Positions 63,333 to 64,000 of a stretch of DNA of 64,000 nucleotides are shown here, one piece after another. The stretch's first letter is position 1; every line of letters begins with the position of its first letter. A model generated the notes under the pieces. The model was not told where the DNA came from and made no database searches. It saw only the letters and a program-made list of their open reading frames with translations. The position numbers and the translations under genes are program-made. Source of the DNA: Streptomyces hundungensis (lineage in GTDB: Bacteria > Actinomycetota > Actinomycetes > Streptomycetales > Streptomycetaceae); contig NZ_CP032698.1 in NCBI RefSeq assembly GCF_003627815.1, positions 6,448,001 through 6,512,000 on the forward strand. Direction: 5' to 3'.

Positions 63333-64000
63333 GTGCCGCATCACCCGCCGCTCCGCCGTACCAAGGCCGTCGCGGCCGCCTCCGGAGTCCTCGCGCTGGC
63401 CGGCCTGGGGCTCAACCCCCCGGCGCACGCGGTGAGTTACGGGACCCCGACCATCGGGCTCTCGGCCTCCTACCTGTCCGGAGCCGTGGGCGCCACCGGG
63501 GACCCGGTCGTCACCGTGACCGTCGGGCAGAGCGGGGCCGACGCCTCGGCGCTCACCGTGGCCGCCTCGGCGAGCTCCACGTCGTCCGTGGCCGGCACCG
63601 GGGACGTTCAGGTCACCGGGACCGGCGCCGCCCGGCAGCTGTCCGTGACCGCGCACGGGCGCGGCTACACCGACCTCACCCTCAAGGTCACCGGACTCGG
63701 CGGCAAGAGCGCCACCAAGACGCTGCACTACGCCGCCTCCGCCGCCGTGCAGGGCGCCGCCGACACCCGCTACCTCACCGGCTCCAGCGACGCATCGGCC
63801 GCCGTGGACGTCGGGGGCGGCTATGCGGTCGTCGCCGACGACGAGTCCAACACGCTGCGCCTGTACGACCGTTCGGCCTCCGGAGCGCCCGTGCGGAGCT
63901 GGGACTTCAGCTCTGCGCTCGGGGTGTCGAAGGAGATCGACATCGAGGGCGCGGCCCGGGTCGGCGACACCATCTACTGGACCGGCTCGCTCGGCAACAA
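63333..64000 (+). CDS. secreted DUF3616-like protein, N-terminal part
   Basis: The frame opens at GTG 63333 (GAGAGG upstream) and runs without a stop past the right edge, about 222 codons. A signal peptide (VPHHPPLRRTKAVAAASGVL, hydrophobic core, cleavage near AHA) is followed by an Ig-like stretch of about 110 residues (DPVVTVTVGQSGADASALTVA). A domain starting YLTGSSDASAAVDVG...VVADDESNTLRLYD follows, with EIDIEGAARVGDTIYWTGS, resembling DUF3616 beta-propellers. It is probably an extracellular or wall-associated protein of unknown function. Confidence 0.8.
   Translation, partial: MPHHPPLRRTKAVAAASGVLALAGLGLNPPAHAVSYGTPTIGLSASYLSGAVGATGDPVVTVTVGQSGADASALTVAASASSTSSVAGTGDVQVTGTGAARQLSVTAHGRGYTDLTLKVTGLGGKSATKTLHYAASAAVQGAADTRYLTGSSDASAAVDVGGGYAVVADDESNTLRLYDRSASGAPVRSWDFSSALGVSKEIDIEGAARVGDTIYWTGSLGN

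Overview
The window is about 72% GC by eye, with GC-biased third codon positions, many GTG starts and frequent 4-base start/stop overlaps. It carries WhiA, RbpA and an actinobacterial suf cluster. Together these point to a chromosomal core segment of a Streptomyces species or close relative. No organism name can be read from the sequence itself.

Layout. Positions 1-9 kb are accessory: a TerD fragment, an HAD-like protein, DUF2293 and DUF7873-type proteins, a Y-RNA-like (YrlA-type) RNA split by an intact IS5-family element, and a pyrimidine-salvage group (uridine-kinase-like protein, psuK and psuG). A cupin, an MFS exporter and the alkyltransferase ogt follow. Positions 9-17.6 kb hold an MHYT membrane sensor, uvrB, two TerD-family genes, and a TerC-type exporter behind a yybP-ykoY (manganese) riboswitch. 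Positions 17.6-27 kb hold an MBL-fold hydrolase, a mycothiol-dependent isomerase-like protein, uvrA, a 64-bp tandem repeat, a PfkB kinase, a Tat-exported Rieske protein, a helix-turn-helix regulator and a secreted papain-like protease with a membrane-anchored partner. Positions 27.5-32.7 kb are the operon uvrC-rapZ-yvcK-whiA. A secreted M14 carboxypeptidase follows, then gap-pgk-tpiA-secG and rbpA.

From 40 kb come an MFS transporter and pgi. These converge on the pentose-phosphate operon tkt-tal-zwf-opcA-pgl on the minus strand. Haem O synthase (ctaB) diverges from tkt, and haem A synthase (ctaA) lies a little further on. An ABC exporter pair and an AAC(3)-like acetyltransferase lead to the suf operon sufR-sufB-sufD-Rieske-sufC-sufS-sufU-sufT. 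The window ends inside a secreted DUF3616-like protein.

The genes fall into three functional blocks: nucleotide excision and alkylation repair (uvrA, uvrB, uvrC, ogt), central carbon metabolism, and Fe-S/haem assembly. Four genes (ogt, uvrB, uvrC and the MFS gene at 40.2 kb) share an exact TTGTCRGTG-N8-TANNNT promoter, the actinobacterial PafBC-type DNA-damage motif. Three of these promoters sit 6-7 bases before the start codon and so predict leaderless mRNAs. A fifth, degenerate copy at 17.7 kb no longer drives a recognisable gene. The most unusual item is the RNA at 2.67-3.70 kb: it has every helix of a tRNA, but in circularly permuted order, closed by a long stem that the insertion sequence interrupts.
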